Assembly: GCA_002101905.1 (NCBI GenBank)
Contig: LQPU01000046.1
Span: 1-47,758, forward strand
DNA from: Mycobacterium shimoidei
Lineage (GTDB): Bacteria > Actinomycetota > Actinomycetes > Mycobacteriales > Mycobacteriaceae
Length of the DNA: 47,758 bases
Direction of reading: 5' to 3'
Part shown: one piece after another, positions 24,144 through 32,362 of the stretch
Layout: the number at the start of each line of letters is the position of its first letter
Numbering within the stretch: position 1 is the stretch's first letter
Position numbers and translations under genes: made by a program
The notes under the pieces: model-generated
The model's input: the letters and a program-made list of their open reading frames with translations, nothing else
Told to the model about the DNA's origin: nothing
Database searches by the model: none

Positions 24144-25210
24144 ATTTTTCTCGAACTATTCGGCACCACCCCCCTTGGCAAAGTCAGCGGCAAGTCGTTG
24201 TAGGTAGCGATGCCCGGCGCCGCGGCCACGACCGCCGGGATCGCGTTGATGGTCGGCATTGCTGTCATGATGTGGCCCAGCGTCATGAAGTCGGCGATCG
24301 TCTCGGCCTGGAAATCCGGCGGGGGCAAAAAACTCACCGCGGTTCGAACAGTGGGGCGGCCGTCGATCTGGATGACCCAGCCGTCCTGTTCGATCTTCCA
24401 GTCCGGCTCGAGGGTCTGGCCCTTGCGCCAGCGGACGTTGAGTTCGACGACGGTCTTGTCACCGACCACGCCCTGCCAGCTGGCATGGACACCGGCGACG
24501 CAGCCGGCGCCGATCGTCCACGACCCCAGGTCGAGATCGGCGGTGGTCTGCGCGTATTCGGCCTGGCAGCGTATGTCGTCGAGCTCGACCCCCAGTGCAT
24601 CGGCCACCAAGCGAACCGCTTCACCGAACACCGCCGTGCCCTGCGCGGTCATCGCCGGCAGGTCGGGGTGGTCGATCGGCTTACCGAAGCCCACCGGCAG
24701 CTCCGTCGCCGGCGAATCGTAGAAGGTGGTGTCGGCCGCCTCGTTGACGGTGATCTTGTCGACACGGTCGCACACCATTGCCGACACGATGGCCAGCAGC
24801 TCGGCGAAGCCCGGGCTCACACCCGAACCGAACAGCGTCGAGCCGCCCTGTCGGCAGGCTTGGGCGATGCGCTCCCGGTCGGGGCCCAGATTGTGTCCGG
24901 TGATGAACGAGGCCGTCGACACCACGTTGATGCCCGCCGACAGGATGCGTACCAGCTCGTCGACGTCGATCCACATCGGGTTGTAGACCACGCAGTCGGG
25001 TTTCAGCGCGAGCAGTGCGTCCGTGTCATTCGTGGCGGCGACGCCCAGCGGGGCGACACCGCACAGCTCGCCGACGTCTTTGCCGACCTTGTCTTGCGAC
25101 CAGGCATAGCACCCCACGAGCTCGAAATTGCGGTTAGCTGCGATCGCTTGAACCGAGCTTTTTCCGACGTTTCCCGTGGTCCATTGGACGACTCGATAGC
25201 TGTTTGGCAC
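24140..25210 (-). CDS. NAD(P)H-dependent amine dehydrogenase/dihydrodipicolinate reductase-like protein
   Basis: The 356-residue protein has an N-terminal Rossmann fold (V-V-Q-W-T-T-G-N-V-G-K-S-S-V-Q-A-I) and the family segments C-V-V-Y-N-P-M-W, L-F-G-S-G-V-S-P-G-F and T-F-Y-D-S-P. These match the mycobacterial group annotated as NAD(P)H-dependent amine dehydrogenases, related to dihydrodipicolinate reductase and 2,4-diaminopentanoate dehydrogenase. The substrate is unknown. It is convergent with the DUF732 gene, with stops overlapping at CTAG (24140-24143). It separates the transporter island from lucA. Confidence 0.82.
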   Translation of the reverse strand: MPNSYRVVQWTTGNVGKSSVQAIAANRNFELVGCYAWSQDKVGKDVGELCGVAPLGVAATNDTDALLALKPDCVVYNPMWIDVDELVRILSAGINVVSTASFITGHNLGPDRERIAQACRQGGSTLFGSGVSPGFAELLAIVSAMVCDRVDKITVNEAADTTFYDSPATELPVGFGKPIDHPDLPAMTAQGTAVFGEAVRLVADALGVELDDIRCQAEYAQTTADLDLGSWTIGAGCVAGVHASWQGVVGDKTVVELNVRWRKGQTLEPDWKIEQDGWVIQIDGRPTVRTAVSFLPPPDFQAETIADFMTLGHIMTAMPTINAIPAVVAAAPGIATYNDLPLTLPRGVVPNSSRKI

Positions 25211-25252
25211 TCGCTCAGCATAAGGAAGCCGCGTCGAAGTTAACAGCCCTAA

Positions 25253-26062
25253 CTAATCTTCGACGGCGACACCACGGCGAGAGCGTCTGCGTCGCGTTTT
25301 GCCGGTCGGACGGCGGTTGCGCAGCCCACCGCGGGATGCCTCGGTCGCCACGGTGTCCTCGGCGGCGGGCGGCTCCTCAGCGGAGGGCGGCTCCTCGGCG
25401 GTCGACTCGGGCTCCTCGGCCGACGTCTGCTCGTCGGCTTTCGCCGTGGCGGGCTCTGGTTCGGCCTCAGCAGTCTCGGCCTCGGCTTTTTCGGTCTCGG
25501 TTTTTTCGCCCTCGGCTTTTTCGGTCTCGTCGACTTCGGTCTCAGCGGTCTCAGCGATCTCAGCCTCAGCGGCCTTCTTGGCCTTACGACGCAGACGCCG
25601 CTTCGGCTTCTTGGGCTTGATCGGTTTCGGAGGTGGTGGGGGCAGCTCAGCGACAAACGACAGGTAGAACGCGGAGATCCCGAGGATCGCGACCGCTGCG
25701 GCGGCTCCGTAGACCGCGAACAACCACTGCCCGACGGCGTCGAGGTCCAGCCAGATCTCGCTGACCGCGGTGCCGACGATCAGCACACCGGCCGCGACGT
25801 GCGCCACGATCGACCAGGTCCGCAAGGTGAGCGCCAGCTGGGGTGTGCCGTACTCGGGCTTGCGGGTCCGCAGCAGGGTGAACACGACCGGTAGGGCGGC
25901 CAGGGCGATCAGCACACCGGCCACGATTCGCAGCACCGTGCCCAGGGTGTGGGTGGTACTGCCCATCAGCTCGGGCCAACGCGGCAGCACGAAGAAGAAA
26001 TAGAGGACGCCGGCCGCAATCGCGAACGAAGCCTGCCACAGCGTGGCGACAGTGCGCCCCAT
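25253..26062 (-). CDS. lucA: LucA-like membrane protein (lipid uptake coordinator, Rv3723)
   Basis: The product is 269 residues from ATG 26062, which has a GAGGAGG ribosome site 3 nt upstream; the open frame runs 5' through the tRNA but has no coding sense there. There are four hydrophobic spans (about 8-27, 38-61, 83-104, 113-135), then a Pro run, a basic patch (K-K-P-K-R-R-L-R-R-K-A-K-K) and an acidic tail rich in E-T-E-K-A repeats, closing with a second Arg-rich patch. Position next to tRNA-Ser, ffs and the Rv3722c-type aminotransferase matches Rv3723. LucA stabilises the Mce1 and Mce4 importers of fatty acids and cholesterol in M. tuberculosis. Confidence 0.85.
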   Translation of the reverse strand: MGRTVATLWQASFAIAAGVLYFFFVLPRWPELMGSTTHTLGTVLRIVAGVLIALAALPVVFTLLRTRKPEYGTPQLALTLRTWSIVAHVAAGVLIVGTAVSEIWLDLDAVGQWLFAVYGAAAAVAILGISAFYLSFVAELPPPPPKPIKPKKPKRRLRRKAKKAAEAEIAETAETEVDETEKAEGEKTETEKAEAETAEAEPEPATAKADEQTSAEEPESTAEEPPSAEEPPAAEDTVATEASRGGLRNRRPTGKTRRRRSRRGVAVED

Positions 26063-26124
26063 ACGCCTCCTCAATGTGGTGGCCGGGGCGCAGCCATCAT
26101 GCTGGCCGCGTCCCGGACCGACGG

Positions 26125-26210
26125 CGGAGGATGCGGGATTTGAACCCGCGAGGGCTATTAACCCAACCCGCGTTCCAGGCGAGCGCCATAGGCCACTAGG
26201 CGAATCCTCC
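26125..26210 (-). tRNA. tRNA-Ser (anticodon GGA)
   Basis: On the minus strand an 86-nt cloverleaf starts at 26210: acceptor GGAGGAT pairs with ATCCTCC, the anticodon stem CTCGC/GCGGG flanks the loop CTGGAAC giving anticodon GGA, there is a long class-II variable arm, and the T arm is GCGGG-TTCAAAT-CCCGC. The discriminator is G. CCA is not encoded. It reads UCC and UCU. It lies 62 bp upstream of lucA and may share its transcript. Confidence 0.95.
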
Positions 26211-26222
26211 GTCGGCCATGTT

Positions 26223-26333
26223 AGCCCGCTGACGATGCAGACCGCGCGGTGGTCTGAGGAGGAGGCGGGCAATGATTCCAGCCCGCTGACGATGCAGACC
26301 GCGCGGTGGTCTGAGGAGGAGGCGGGCAATGAT
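26223..26333. repeat. Two tandem copies of a 54-bp foldable repeat
   Basis: Units at 26223-26276 and 26280-26333 are identical and separated by TCC. Each folds: an outer stem GCCCGC/GCGGGC, a symmetrical 8/8-nt internal loop, and an inner 8-bp stem CAGACCGC/GTGGTCTG (one G-T pair) with a GCG loop. The 3' side of the internal loop is AGGAGGAG, and an ATG follows 9 nt after its AGGAGG, so each unit also looks like a ribosome site plus start. Similar elements are, as I recall, dispersed in mycobacterial intergenic DNA. Confidence 0.9.
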
Positions 26334-26376
26334 CCCGGCTGAGAAGAGTTCGCCGAACCCCAGGGACTACACTCGC

Positions 26377-26470
26377 GGTGGACCCCGCGCGGCGTTCATC
26401 CTGTGAACTCCCCCAGGGCCGGAAGGCAGCAAGGGTCAACGGGCTCTAGCGGGTGCGCGGGGTCCCCACC
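26377..26470 (+). ncRNA. ffs: Signal recognition particle RNA (4.5S, small SRP RNA)
   Basis: The SRP domain IV core is unmistakable: CAGGGCCGGAAGGCAGCAAG at about 26414-26433. The ends pair: GGTGGACCCCGCGC at the 5' side with GCGCGGGGTCCCCACC at the 3' side. This gives a single hairpin of about 94 nt; true ends may differ by a few bases. It binds Ffh for co-translational membrane targeting. Its position between lucA and the Rv3722c-type gene matches M. tuberculosis. Confidence 0.93.
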
Positions 26471-26503
26471 TGTCCAGGGCGTTGCGTTGACGGTGAAAGG
26501 TGC

Positions 26504-27778
26504 ATGGTGTCATTCCATTCCCTTAACCGTGCGGAGCTCGTGGCGCAGCATGAACGCAACCAGCAGGCCTACGCCCAGCTGCAAGCCATGAAGCTCGCCC
26601 TCGACCTGACTCGGGGTAAGCCGTCGCGCGAGCAGCTCGACCTGTCCAATGCACTGCTGCGCCTGCCCGGCGACGACTACCGCGACGCCGACGGCACCGA
26701 TACCCGCAACTATGGCGGGCTGCACGGACTGCCCGAGTTGCGGGCCATCTTCGCTGAGCTGCTCGGCGTCAGCGTGCCCAACCTGATCGCGGGGAACAAC
26801 TCCAGCCTCGAGCTGATGCACGACGTCATCGTCTTTTCCATGCTGTACGGCGGCGTTGACTCGCCGCGGCCATGGAAGGACGAGCCGACGGTCAAGTTCT
26901 TGTGCCCGGTCCCGGGTTATGACCGGCATTTCGCCATCAACGAGACGATGGGCATCGAGATGATCCCCGTCCCGATGCGCGAGGACGGCCCCGACGTCGA
27001 CCTGATCGAAGAACTGGTCGCCGTCGACCCTGCGATCAAGGGCATGTGGGCGGTGCCGGTGTTCGCCAACCCCACCGGGGTGACGTACTCCTGGGAGACT
27101 GTTCGCCGTCTCGTCCAAATGCGCACCGCTGCAGAGGATTTCCGATTGTTTTGGGACAACGCCTACGCGCTGCACACCCTGACGCTGGACTTTCCCCGTC
27201 AGGTCGATGTGCTGGGGTTGGCTGCCGCCGCGGGCAACCCCAATCGGCCCTATGTGTTCGCGTCGACGTCCAAGATCACCTTCGCCGGTGCCGGTGTCGG
27301 CTTCTTCGGCGGGTCGTTGGGCAACATCGCCTGGTATCTGCAGTACGCCGGCAAGAAGTCGATCGGCCCGGACAAGGTCAACCAGTTGCGGCATCTGCGG
27401 TTCTTCGGCGACGCCGACGGTGTGCGCCTGCACATGATGCGCCACCAGCAACTGCTGGCCCCGAAATTTGCGTTGGCACTGGAGATTTTGGAGAAGCGAC
27501 TGGGCGAATCCAAGATCGCGTCCTGGACCGAGCCCAAAGGCGGCTATTTCATCAGCCTCGACGTGTTACCTGGCACGGCGCGGCGCACCGTCGCGCTGGC
27601 CAAGGATGCCGGTATCGCCGTGACCGAGGCCGGAGCGGCGTTTCCGTACCGAAAAGACCCGGAGGACAAGAACATCCGGATTGCACCGACTTTCCCGTCG
27701 CTGCCCGACCTGCGTAACGCCATCGACGGGCTGGCGACCTGCGTGCTGCTGGCCGCCACCGAGTCTCTGCTGAAGTGA
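26504..27778 (+). CDS. PLP-dependent aspartate aminotransferase (Rv3722c family)
   Basis: The 424-residue protein is a fold-type I aminotransferase. L-T-R-G-K-P-S at the N-terminus, D-D-Y-R-D-A-D-G-T-D-T-R-N-Y-G-G-L-H-G-L-P, and the PLP-Lys in S-T-S-K-I-T-F-A-G-A-G are visible, with L-F-W-D-N-A-Y carrying the ring-contacting Asp/Tyr. It matches, from memory, M. tuberculosis Rv3722c over its length; that enzyme is the main aspartate aminotransferase and is essential there. I chose ATG 26504 (M-V-S-F-H-S-L), behind AAAGG and outside the ffs sequence; the open frame begins at 26453 inside ffs. Confidence 0.92.
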   Translation: MVSFHSLNRAELVAQHERNQQAYAQLQAMKLALDLTRGKPSREQLDLSNALLRLPGDDYRDADGTDTRNYGGLHGLPELRAIFAELLGVSVPNLIAGNNSSLELMHDVIVFSMLYGGVDSPRPWKDEPTVKFLCPVPGYDRHFAINETMGIEMIPVPMREDGPDVDLIEELVAVDPAIKGMWAVPVFANPTGVTYSWETVRRLVQMRTAAEDFRLFWDNAYALHTLTLDFPRQVDVLGLAAAAGNPNRPYVFASTSKITFAGAGVGFFGGSLGNIAWYLQYAGKKSIGPDKVNQLRHLRFFGDADGVRLHMMRHQQLLAPKFALALEILEKRLGESKIASWTEPKGGYFISLDVLPGTARRTVALAKDAGIAVTEAGAAFPYRKDPEDKNIRIAPTFPSLPDLRNAIDGLATCVLLAATESLLK

Positions 27779-27798
27779 AGCCGCCCACGACGCCGAGC

Positions 27799-27814
27799 GT
27801 GAAGCTAGCTTCAC
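27799..27814. repeat. Perfect 16-bp palindrome between the aminotransferase and dnaX
   Basis: GTGAAGCTAGCTTCAC equals its own reverse complement. A related half (GTGAAGCCAGC) follows at 27829-27839, and CTCG-AGCG-CGAG lies between them. It could act as a terminator for the aminotransferase gene or as a binding site. Confidence 0.6.
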
Positions 27815-27879
27815 ACTCGAGCGCGAGAGTGAAGCCAGCCGCACATTGGGCGGGGGAAGCCGACGTCGGACCGCGTCGG

Positions 27880-27885
27880 TAGCCT
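27880..27885 (+). promoter_or_regulatory. -10 element for probable leaderless dnaX transcript
   Basis: TAGCCT is followed by 7 nt and the GTG start at 27893; no ribosome site is present. This is the usual spacing of leaderless mycobacterial mRNAs. Confidence 0.5.
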
Positions 27886-27892
27886 GCTGACC

Positions 27893-29578
27893 GTGGCCCT
27901 CTATCGCAAGTACCGACCAGCGACCTTTGCGGAGGTGGTGGGGCAGGAGCACGTCACCGAGCCGCTGTCGACTGCGCTGGCGGCGGGCCGCATCAACCAC
28001 GCGTATCTGTTCTCCGGTCCGCGGGGCTGCGGGAAGACGTCGTCGGCGCGCATCCTGGCCCGGTCGCTGAACTGTGCGCAAGGTCCGACGGCCACCCCGT
28101 GCGGGGTGTGCGAGTCGTGCGTCGCGCTGGCGCCCAACGGGCCCGGCAGCATCGACGTCGTCGAACTCGACGCCGCCAGCCACGGCGGAGTGGACGACAC
28201 CCGCGAACTGCGGGACCGGGCGTTCTACGCGCCGGCCCAATCCCGCTACCGGGTGTTCATCGTCGACGAGGCGCACATGGTGACCACCGCGGGGTTCAAC
28301 GCGCTGCTCAAGATCGTCGAAGAGCCGCCCGAGCACCTGATCTTCGTGTTCGCCACCACCGAGCCGGAGAAGGTGTTGCCGACGATCCGTTCGCGCACCC
28401 ATCACTACCCGTTCCGGCTGCTGCCGCCGCGCACTATGCGCTCGCTGATCGCGAGCATCTGCGAGCAGGAGGGTGTCGTCGTCGATGAGGCTGTGTACCC
28501 GTTGGTGATTCGCGCCGGCGGTGGTTCACCGCGCGACGCCCTCTCGGTGCTCGACCAGCTGTTGGCCGGCGCCGACGGTAACCGGGTCAGCTATCAGCGG
28601 GCGCTGGCGTTGCTGGGTGCCACCGACGTCGCCTTGATCGACGACGCCGTCGACGCGCTGGCCGCGGGCGACGCCGCGGCGCTGTTCGGGGCGGTGGAGT
28701 CGGTGATCGACGCCGGTCACGATCCCCGCAGATTCGCCACCGACCTGTTGGAACGATTCCGTGATCTGCTTGTGCTGCAAGCGGTTCCAGACGCGGTCAC
28801 CCGGGGCGTGGTGGACGCGCCCGAAGACGTGCTGGACCGGATGCGCGATCAGTCGGCCCGGTTCGGTGCAGCGACGCTGACCCGTTACGCCGAGGTGGTG
28901 CAGGCCGGGCTGGGCGAGATGCGCGGTGCGACGGCGCCACGCCTGCTGCTGGAAGTCATCTGCGCGCGGCTGCTGTTGCCGTCAGCCAGCGACACCGAAG
29001 CGGCACTGCTGCAACGTATCGAGCGGATCGAGACCAGGCTGGACATGTCGATCCCGGCGACCCCGAAGAGACCCAACCCGCCGGCGAAAGCGCCTGAGCC
29101 ACAGCCTGAACCAACTCCGAAGCATCCGAAGCAGACGTCACCGCCACCGGCTCCGACGTCGGGTGAGCCCGGAGCGGCCGCGGTGCGAACCCTGTGGCCG
29201 ACGGTGCGCGAGAAAGTGCGTCAGCGCAGCCGCACCACCGAAGTGATGCTGGCCGGGGCGACCGTTCGCACCGTCGAGGGCAACACCCTGGTGCTGACCC
29301 ATGAATCGGCGCCGCTGGCCAAGCGGCTGTGCGAAGGCCGCAACGCCGACGTCATCGCTGAAGCGCTGAAAGACGTGCTGGGCGTGGACTGGCGGGTGCG
29401 CTGCGAGCCGGGCACGCCGACGCTTAACGATCCGCCCGACCCGGCGCCGGCCGACGAGGAAAGCATGCTGGCCGAGGCCGGACGCGAGGATGCGTCGGCA
29501 CCGCGGCGCGATCCGGAAGAAGCCGCCCTTGAGTTGCTGCAGAACGAGCTGGGGGCGCGACCCATCGATAACGGCTAG
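27893..29578 (+). CDS. dnaX: DNA polymerase III gamma/tau subunit
   Basis: The 561-residue clamp-loader ATPase starts with GTG (V/M-A-L-Y-R-K-Y-R-P). Walker A is G-P-R-G-C-G-K-T at 42-49, the zinc-binding Cys are 61, 70, 73 and 76, and Walker B is V-F-I-V-D-E-A-H at 121-128. Residues about 370-425 are a Pro-rich linker, followed by the tau-type C-terminal domain (A-A-A-V-R-T-L-W-P-T-V-R) that contacts the polymerase. I saw no clear A-rich slippery sequence for a programmed frameshift. It loads the beta clamp at replication forks. Confidence 0.96.
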   Translation: MALYRKYRPATFAEVVGQEHVTEPLSTALAAGRINHAYLFSGPRGCGKTSSARILARSLNCAQGPTATPCGVCESCVALAPNGPGSIDVVELDAASHGGVDDTRELRDRAFYAPAQSRYRVFIVDEAHMVTTAGFNALLKIVEEPPEHLIFVFATTEPEKVLPTIRSRTHHYPFRLLPPRTMRSLIASICEQEGVVVDEAVYPLVIRAGGGSPRDALSVLDQLLAGADGNRVSYQRALALLGATDVALIDDAVDALAAGDAAALFGAVESVIDAGHDPRRFATDLLERFRDLLVLQAVPDAVTRGVVDAPEDVLDRMRDQSARFGAATLTRYAEVVQAGLGEMRGATAPRLLLEVICARLLLPSASDTEAALLQRIERIETRLDMSIPATPKRPNPPAKAPEPQPEPTPKHPKQTSPPPAPTSGEPGAAAVRTLWPTVREKVRQRSRTTEVMLAGATVRTVEGNTLVLTHESAPLAKRLCEGRNADVIAEALKDVLGVDWRVRCEPGTPTLNDPPDPAPADEESMLAEAGREDASAPRRDPEEAALELLQNELGARPIDNG

Positions 29579-29590
29579 CCGGGCACTCGG

Positions 29591-30904
29591 CTAGGGTTGC
29601 CACCAGGGCCGCAGCGGCAGGCCGCCGTCGTTGCCGCGCTTGTCTGCCTTGACCGCCAGGACGTGGTGCAGCTGCAGCTTGTTTTGTTCGAAGCCCACCC
29701 GTGAAGCGGCCATGTACAAGCCCCAGATCTTGGCGGTCGGCAAGCCGACCTCGGCCACTGCTTCGTCCCAGTGCGCCACCAGGTTTGCGCACCAGTCGCG
29801 CAACGTCATGGCGTAGTGGTGGCGAAAGTTCTCCTCGTGCAGCACCTCGAGGCCGACCTCTTGGATCTCGGTGATGATGCGTCCGGATCCGGTCAACTCG
29901 CCGTCGGGAAAGACATAGCGGTCGGTGAAGCCGCTGGCATGAAATGTCGAGTAATTGTCGGGGCGAGTAATGCAGTGGTTGAGCAGCAGCCCGCCGGTGC
30001 GCAGTTTGGAGCTGAGGAAGGCGAAGTACGCCGGGTAGTTGCGCACACCGATGTGCTCGGTCAGCCCGAGCGAGGAGACCGCATCGAAACCGCCCTCGCG
30101 CACGTCGCGGTAATCCAAATGCCGCACCTCGGCCAGGTCGGACAGTCCGTCGGCGGCGATGGCCTGTTGCGCCCAGGCGGCCTGTTCGGCCGACAGCGTG
30201 GCGCCGAGCGCCCGAACGCCGCGCCGGGCGGCGTAGCGAACCATGCCGCCCCAGCCGCAGCCGACGTCGAGCAGCCGGTCGCCGGGTTGAAGACGCAGTT
30301 TCTCGAACACCAGCCGATACTTGTTCTCCTGCGCTTGCTCCAGCGTGGCGTCCGGGTCGGGATAGACCGCGCAGGTGTAGGTCATCGACGGGCCGAGCAC
30401 CCATTCGTAAAACGTGTTGGACACGTCGTAGTGGTGGTGGATGGCCTCGGCGTCGCGAGTCTTGCTGTGCCGCAATCCCTCCGCGATCCGCCGCCATCGG
30501 GGCAGGGCCTCCTGCGGCGGCGGGGCGATGGGCACCAACCGCTCCAAGCCGATCGAACGAATCACGTTGGCCAGTGTTCGCGGTGACGGTCGCTTGAATT
30601 CGAGCTTGTCGGCCAGCGTCTTGAGCAGCTCGTAGGGATCCCCCGGGTGAACGCCGTGCGCCGCCAGATCGCCCGAAACGTAGGCACGGGCCAACCCCAG
30701 TTCGCCCGGCGCGGTGGCCAGATAGGTGGTGCCGCGCGGAGTCAGCAGGTCCAGGCCCAGCACGGCGTCGTCGGGGCCGGCGCTGCTGCCGTCGTACGCG
30801 GTGAATTTCAGTGGCTGGCCGTTACTTTCGGTCAAGAGGGCTAGGATCTCGGCCAGGCTTAATTTGCCTCTGGTGCTAGGGGTGTGCTCTTTGAGCGTTG
30901 TCAT
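29591..30904 (-). CDS. Cyclopropane-fatty-acyl-phospholipid synthase-type SAM methyltransferase (Rv3720-like)
   Basis: The 437-residue protein has an N-terminal lipid-binding domain and a C-terminal SAM domain with L-L-D-V-G-C-G-W-G-G, preceded by A-I-H-H-H-Y-D-V-S-N-T-F-Y-E-W-V-L-G, both hallmarks of CFA synthases. S-L-G-L-T-E-H-I-G and the Y-V-F-P-D-G-E-L segment are also typical. It should methylate or cyclopropanate an unsaturated acyl chain of a membrane lipid. I chose ATG 30904, whose ATGA overlaps the stop of the FAD oxidoreductase; the frame is open much further upstream only as a shadow of that gene. The pairing with an FAD enzyme suggests a two-step lipid modification such as tuberculostearic-acid-like branching. 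Confidence 0.88.
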   Translation of the reverse strand: MTTLKEHTPSTRGKLSLAEILALLTESNGQPLKFTAYDGSSAGPDDAVLGLDLLTPRGTTYLATAPGELGLARAYVSGDLAAHGVHPGDPYELLKTLADKLEFKRPSPRTLANVIRSIGLERLVPIAPPPQEALPRWRRIAEGLRHSKTRDAEAIHHHYDVSNTFYEWVLGPSMTYTCAVYPDPDATLEQAQENKYRLVFEKLRLQPGDRLLDVGCGWGGMVRYAARRGVRALGATLSAEQAAWAQQAIAADGLSDLAEVRHLDYRDVREGGFDAVSSLGLTEHIGVRNYPAYFAFLSSKLRTGGLLLNHCITRPDNYSTFHASGFTDRYVFPDGELTGSGRIITEIQEVGLEVLHEENFRHHYAMTLRDWCANLVAHWDEAVAEVGLPTAKIWGLYMAASRVGFEQNKLQLHHVLAVKADKRGNDGGLPLRPWWQP

Positions 30905-32277
30905 CGTCGTTGCACCGCCTTTGCGTACAGGTCTAAAAGACGCGAATCCGGGTCGTAGGTTTTCTTGACCGTTTTGTACGTCTCCCCGCCGTAGAGCTCG
31001 TCGAACTCTTCGCGGGTGTAGTAGGAATCGGAGTACAACGACTTGTGCCCGTCGAGCTCGGCGACCTTGGCTTCGATCGACCGGTTCGTCGCGCCTTCGG
31101 TTTCGCCGGCCGGCACTGAGGACCAGAAGCCGATGTTGACGTAGGTGTGGCCCGGCCGGATCGGGTACAGCGGCCAGCCCTCCTGATCGCGGAGCCGCAG
31201 CGGACACAGCCAGATCGGCGTGATCGGCACGTTGTCGAGGAACCACGCCAGGAACTCGACAGTCCGCTCGATCGGCACCTCGACGTCTTGCACCACCCGT
31301 TCGCGGGGCGGGTTGCCCCGGCGCTTTTCGATCCGGTTGCTGATATCGAAGCGGCGCTCGAGCGCGGCCAGCTTCCAGTAGACGCTGCTGCGCCGGTAGC
31401 GGCGCGGCCACCACCGCCTGATGCGGGGGTTCTGGGCGCCGAACGAGCGCGAACACCAAAACCAGTCGGTGTCCCAGCGCCAGAAATAGTCGTGCATGGT
31501 CAACCGGTCTTCTTTGACGCCGTCGTCGTGCTGGATGGACCGGTAGAAGATCTGCTGCCCGGTGTAGTCGCTGACCGGGCCGGGCGTGGTGGTGCGCACG
31601 CCGATGCACAGGTAGCTTTCGTCGGCGGCGAACACCACGCCGTCGAGGTAGTCGGCCGGCACGCCGTCGAACCCGCCGGTGTCGATGATGCGGTCCATCG
31701 CCGCAGCCATGTCCTGTAGCGAATGGAAGCGAAGGTGCCGAAGCGCCACGAACGGCTTGACCGGCTCTAGTTCGATTCGAATCCTTGTCGAATAACCCAG
31801 GGTGCCATAGGAATTCGGGAACGCCCGATACAGGTCCGGATAGTTTTGTGGTGAGACGGTGAGCAATTCGCCTGCGCCGGTGAGGATGTCCATCTCCTGC
31901 ACTGATTCGTGCGGCAACCCGTTGCGAAACGACGCCGATTCGATACCCAAGCCCGTGACCGCCCCGCCCAGGGTGATCGTCTTTAACTGCGGCACCACCA
32001 GCGGGGACAGGCCATACCGCAGGGTCGCGGCGACCAGGTCCTCGTAGGTGCACATCCCGGCCACGTCGGCGGTGCGGTTATCCGGGTCGATTGAAATGAC
32101 ATTCGTCAACCCGGAGGTGTCAAGTCCGGGGGCGTCGCGCTTGGCGCGGGCGCGGAACAAATTCGAGGTGGGCTTGGCAAGACGGACGGACGCCGTCGCG
32201 GGAATCGAACGATAGCTCTTCAACAACCGCTCAACGCCCGCCCGGTGAACCTCTTGCGCGGCTGCAGGAACAGGCAT
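30901..32277 (-). CDS. FAD-binding oxidoreductase (Rv3719-like, DHCR24/GlcD-type)
   Basis: The 458-residue protein has a FAD-binding type 4 (PCMH) domain: V-I-S-I-D-P-D-N-R-T-A-D-V-A-G-M-C-T-Y-E-D-L, then P-Q-L-K-T-I-T-L-G-G-A-V-T-G-L-G-I-E-S-A-S, the usual pyrophosphate-binding loop. The C-terminal half carries W-P-L-Y-P-I and Y-V-N-I-G-F-W, as in the plant DWARF1/DHCR24 reductases. ATG 32277 (M-P-V-P-A-A) is chosen because a TAGGCT -10 lies 7 nt upstream. It overlaps the methyltransferase gene by 4 bp. Such enzymes reduce C=C bonds, so it may reduce a methylene intermediate made by its neighbour; this is an inference. Confidence 0.87.
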   Translation of the reverse strand: MPVPAAAQEVHRAGVERLLKSYRSIPATASVRLAKPTSNLFRARAKRDAPGLDTSGLTNVISIDPDNRTADVAGMCTYEDLVAATLRYGLSPLVVPQLKTITLGGAVTGLGIESASFRNGLPHESVQEMDILTGAGELLTVSPQNYPDLYRAFPNSYGTLGYSTRIRIELEPVKPFVALRHLRFHSLQDMAAAMDRIIDTGGFDGVPADYLDGVVFAADESYLCIGVRTTTPGPVSDYTGQQIFYRSIQHDDGVKEDRLTMHDYFWRWDTDWFWCSRSFGAQNPRIRRWWPRRYRRSSVYWKLAALERRFDISNRIEKRRGNPPRERVVQDVEVPIERTVEFLAWFLDNVPITPIWLCPLRLRDQEGWPLYPIRPGHTYVNIGFWSSVPAGETEGATNRSIEAKVAELDGHKSLYSDSYYTREEFDELYGGETYKTVKKTYDPDSRLLDLYAKAVQRR

Positions 32278-32284
32278 CGCATAT

Positions 32285-32290
32285 AGCCTA
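32285..32290 (-). promoter_or_regulatory. -10 element for probable leaderless FAD-oxidoreductase transcript
   Basis: Read on the minus strand, TAGGCT is followed by 7 nt and then the ATG at 32277. No ribosome site is present. Confidence 0.5.
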
Positions 32291-32362
32291 GTCCCCGACA
32301 GTGGCCCCTGCACGGTGCCGCAAAACGGTGTCGGTGCATTTGCAGCAAAGGAGTCTTGCCTG

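Noticed and set aside
25253..26329. N-terminal extension of lucA through the tRNA and tandem repeat
   Set aside because: The extension translates repeats and tRNA; a strong ribosome site marks ATG 26062.
26223..26333. CRISPR-like repeat
   Set aside because: Only two copies separated by 3 bp, no spacers and no cas genes in the window.
29591..32053. Apparent 820-residue fusion upstream of the CFA-type methyltransferase
   Set aside because: The upstream 380 codons are an out-of-frame reading of the FAD oxidoreductase; the true start overlaps that gene's stop (ATGA at 30901-30904).
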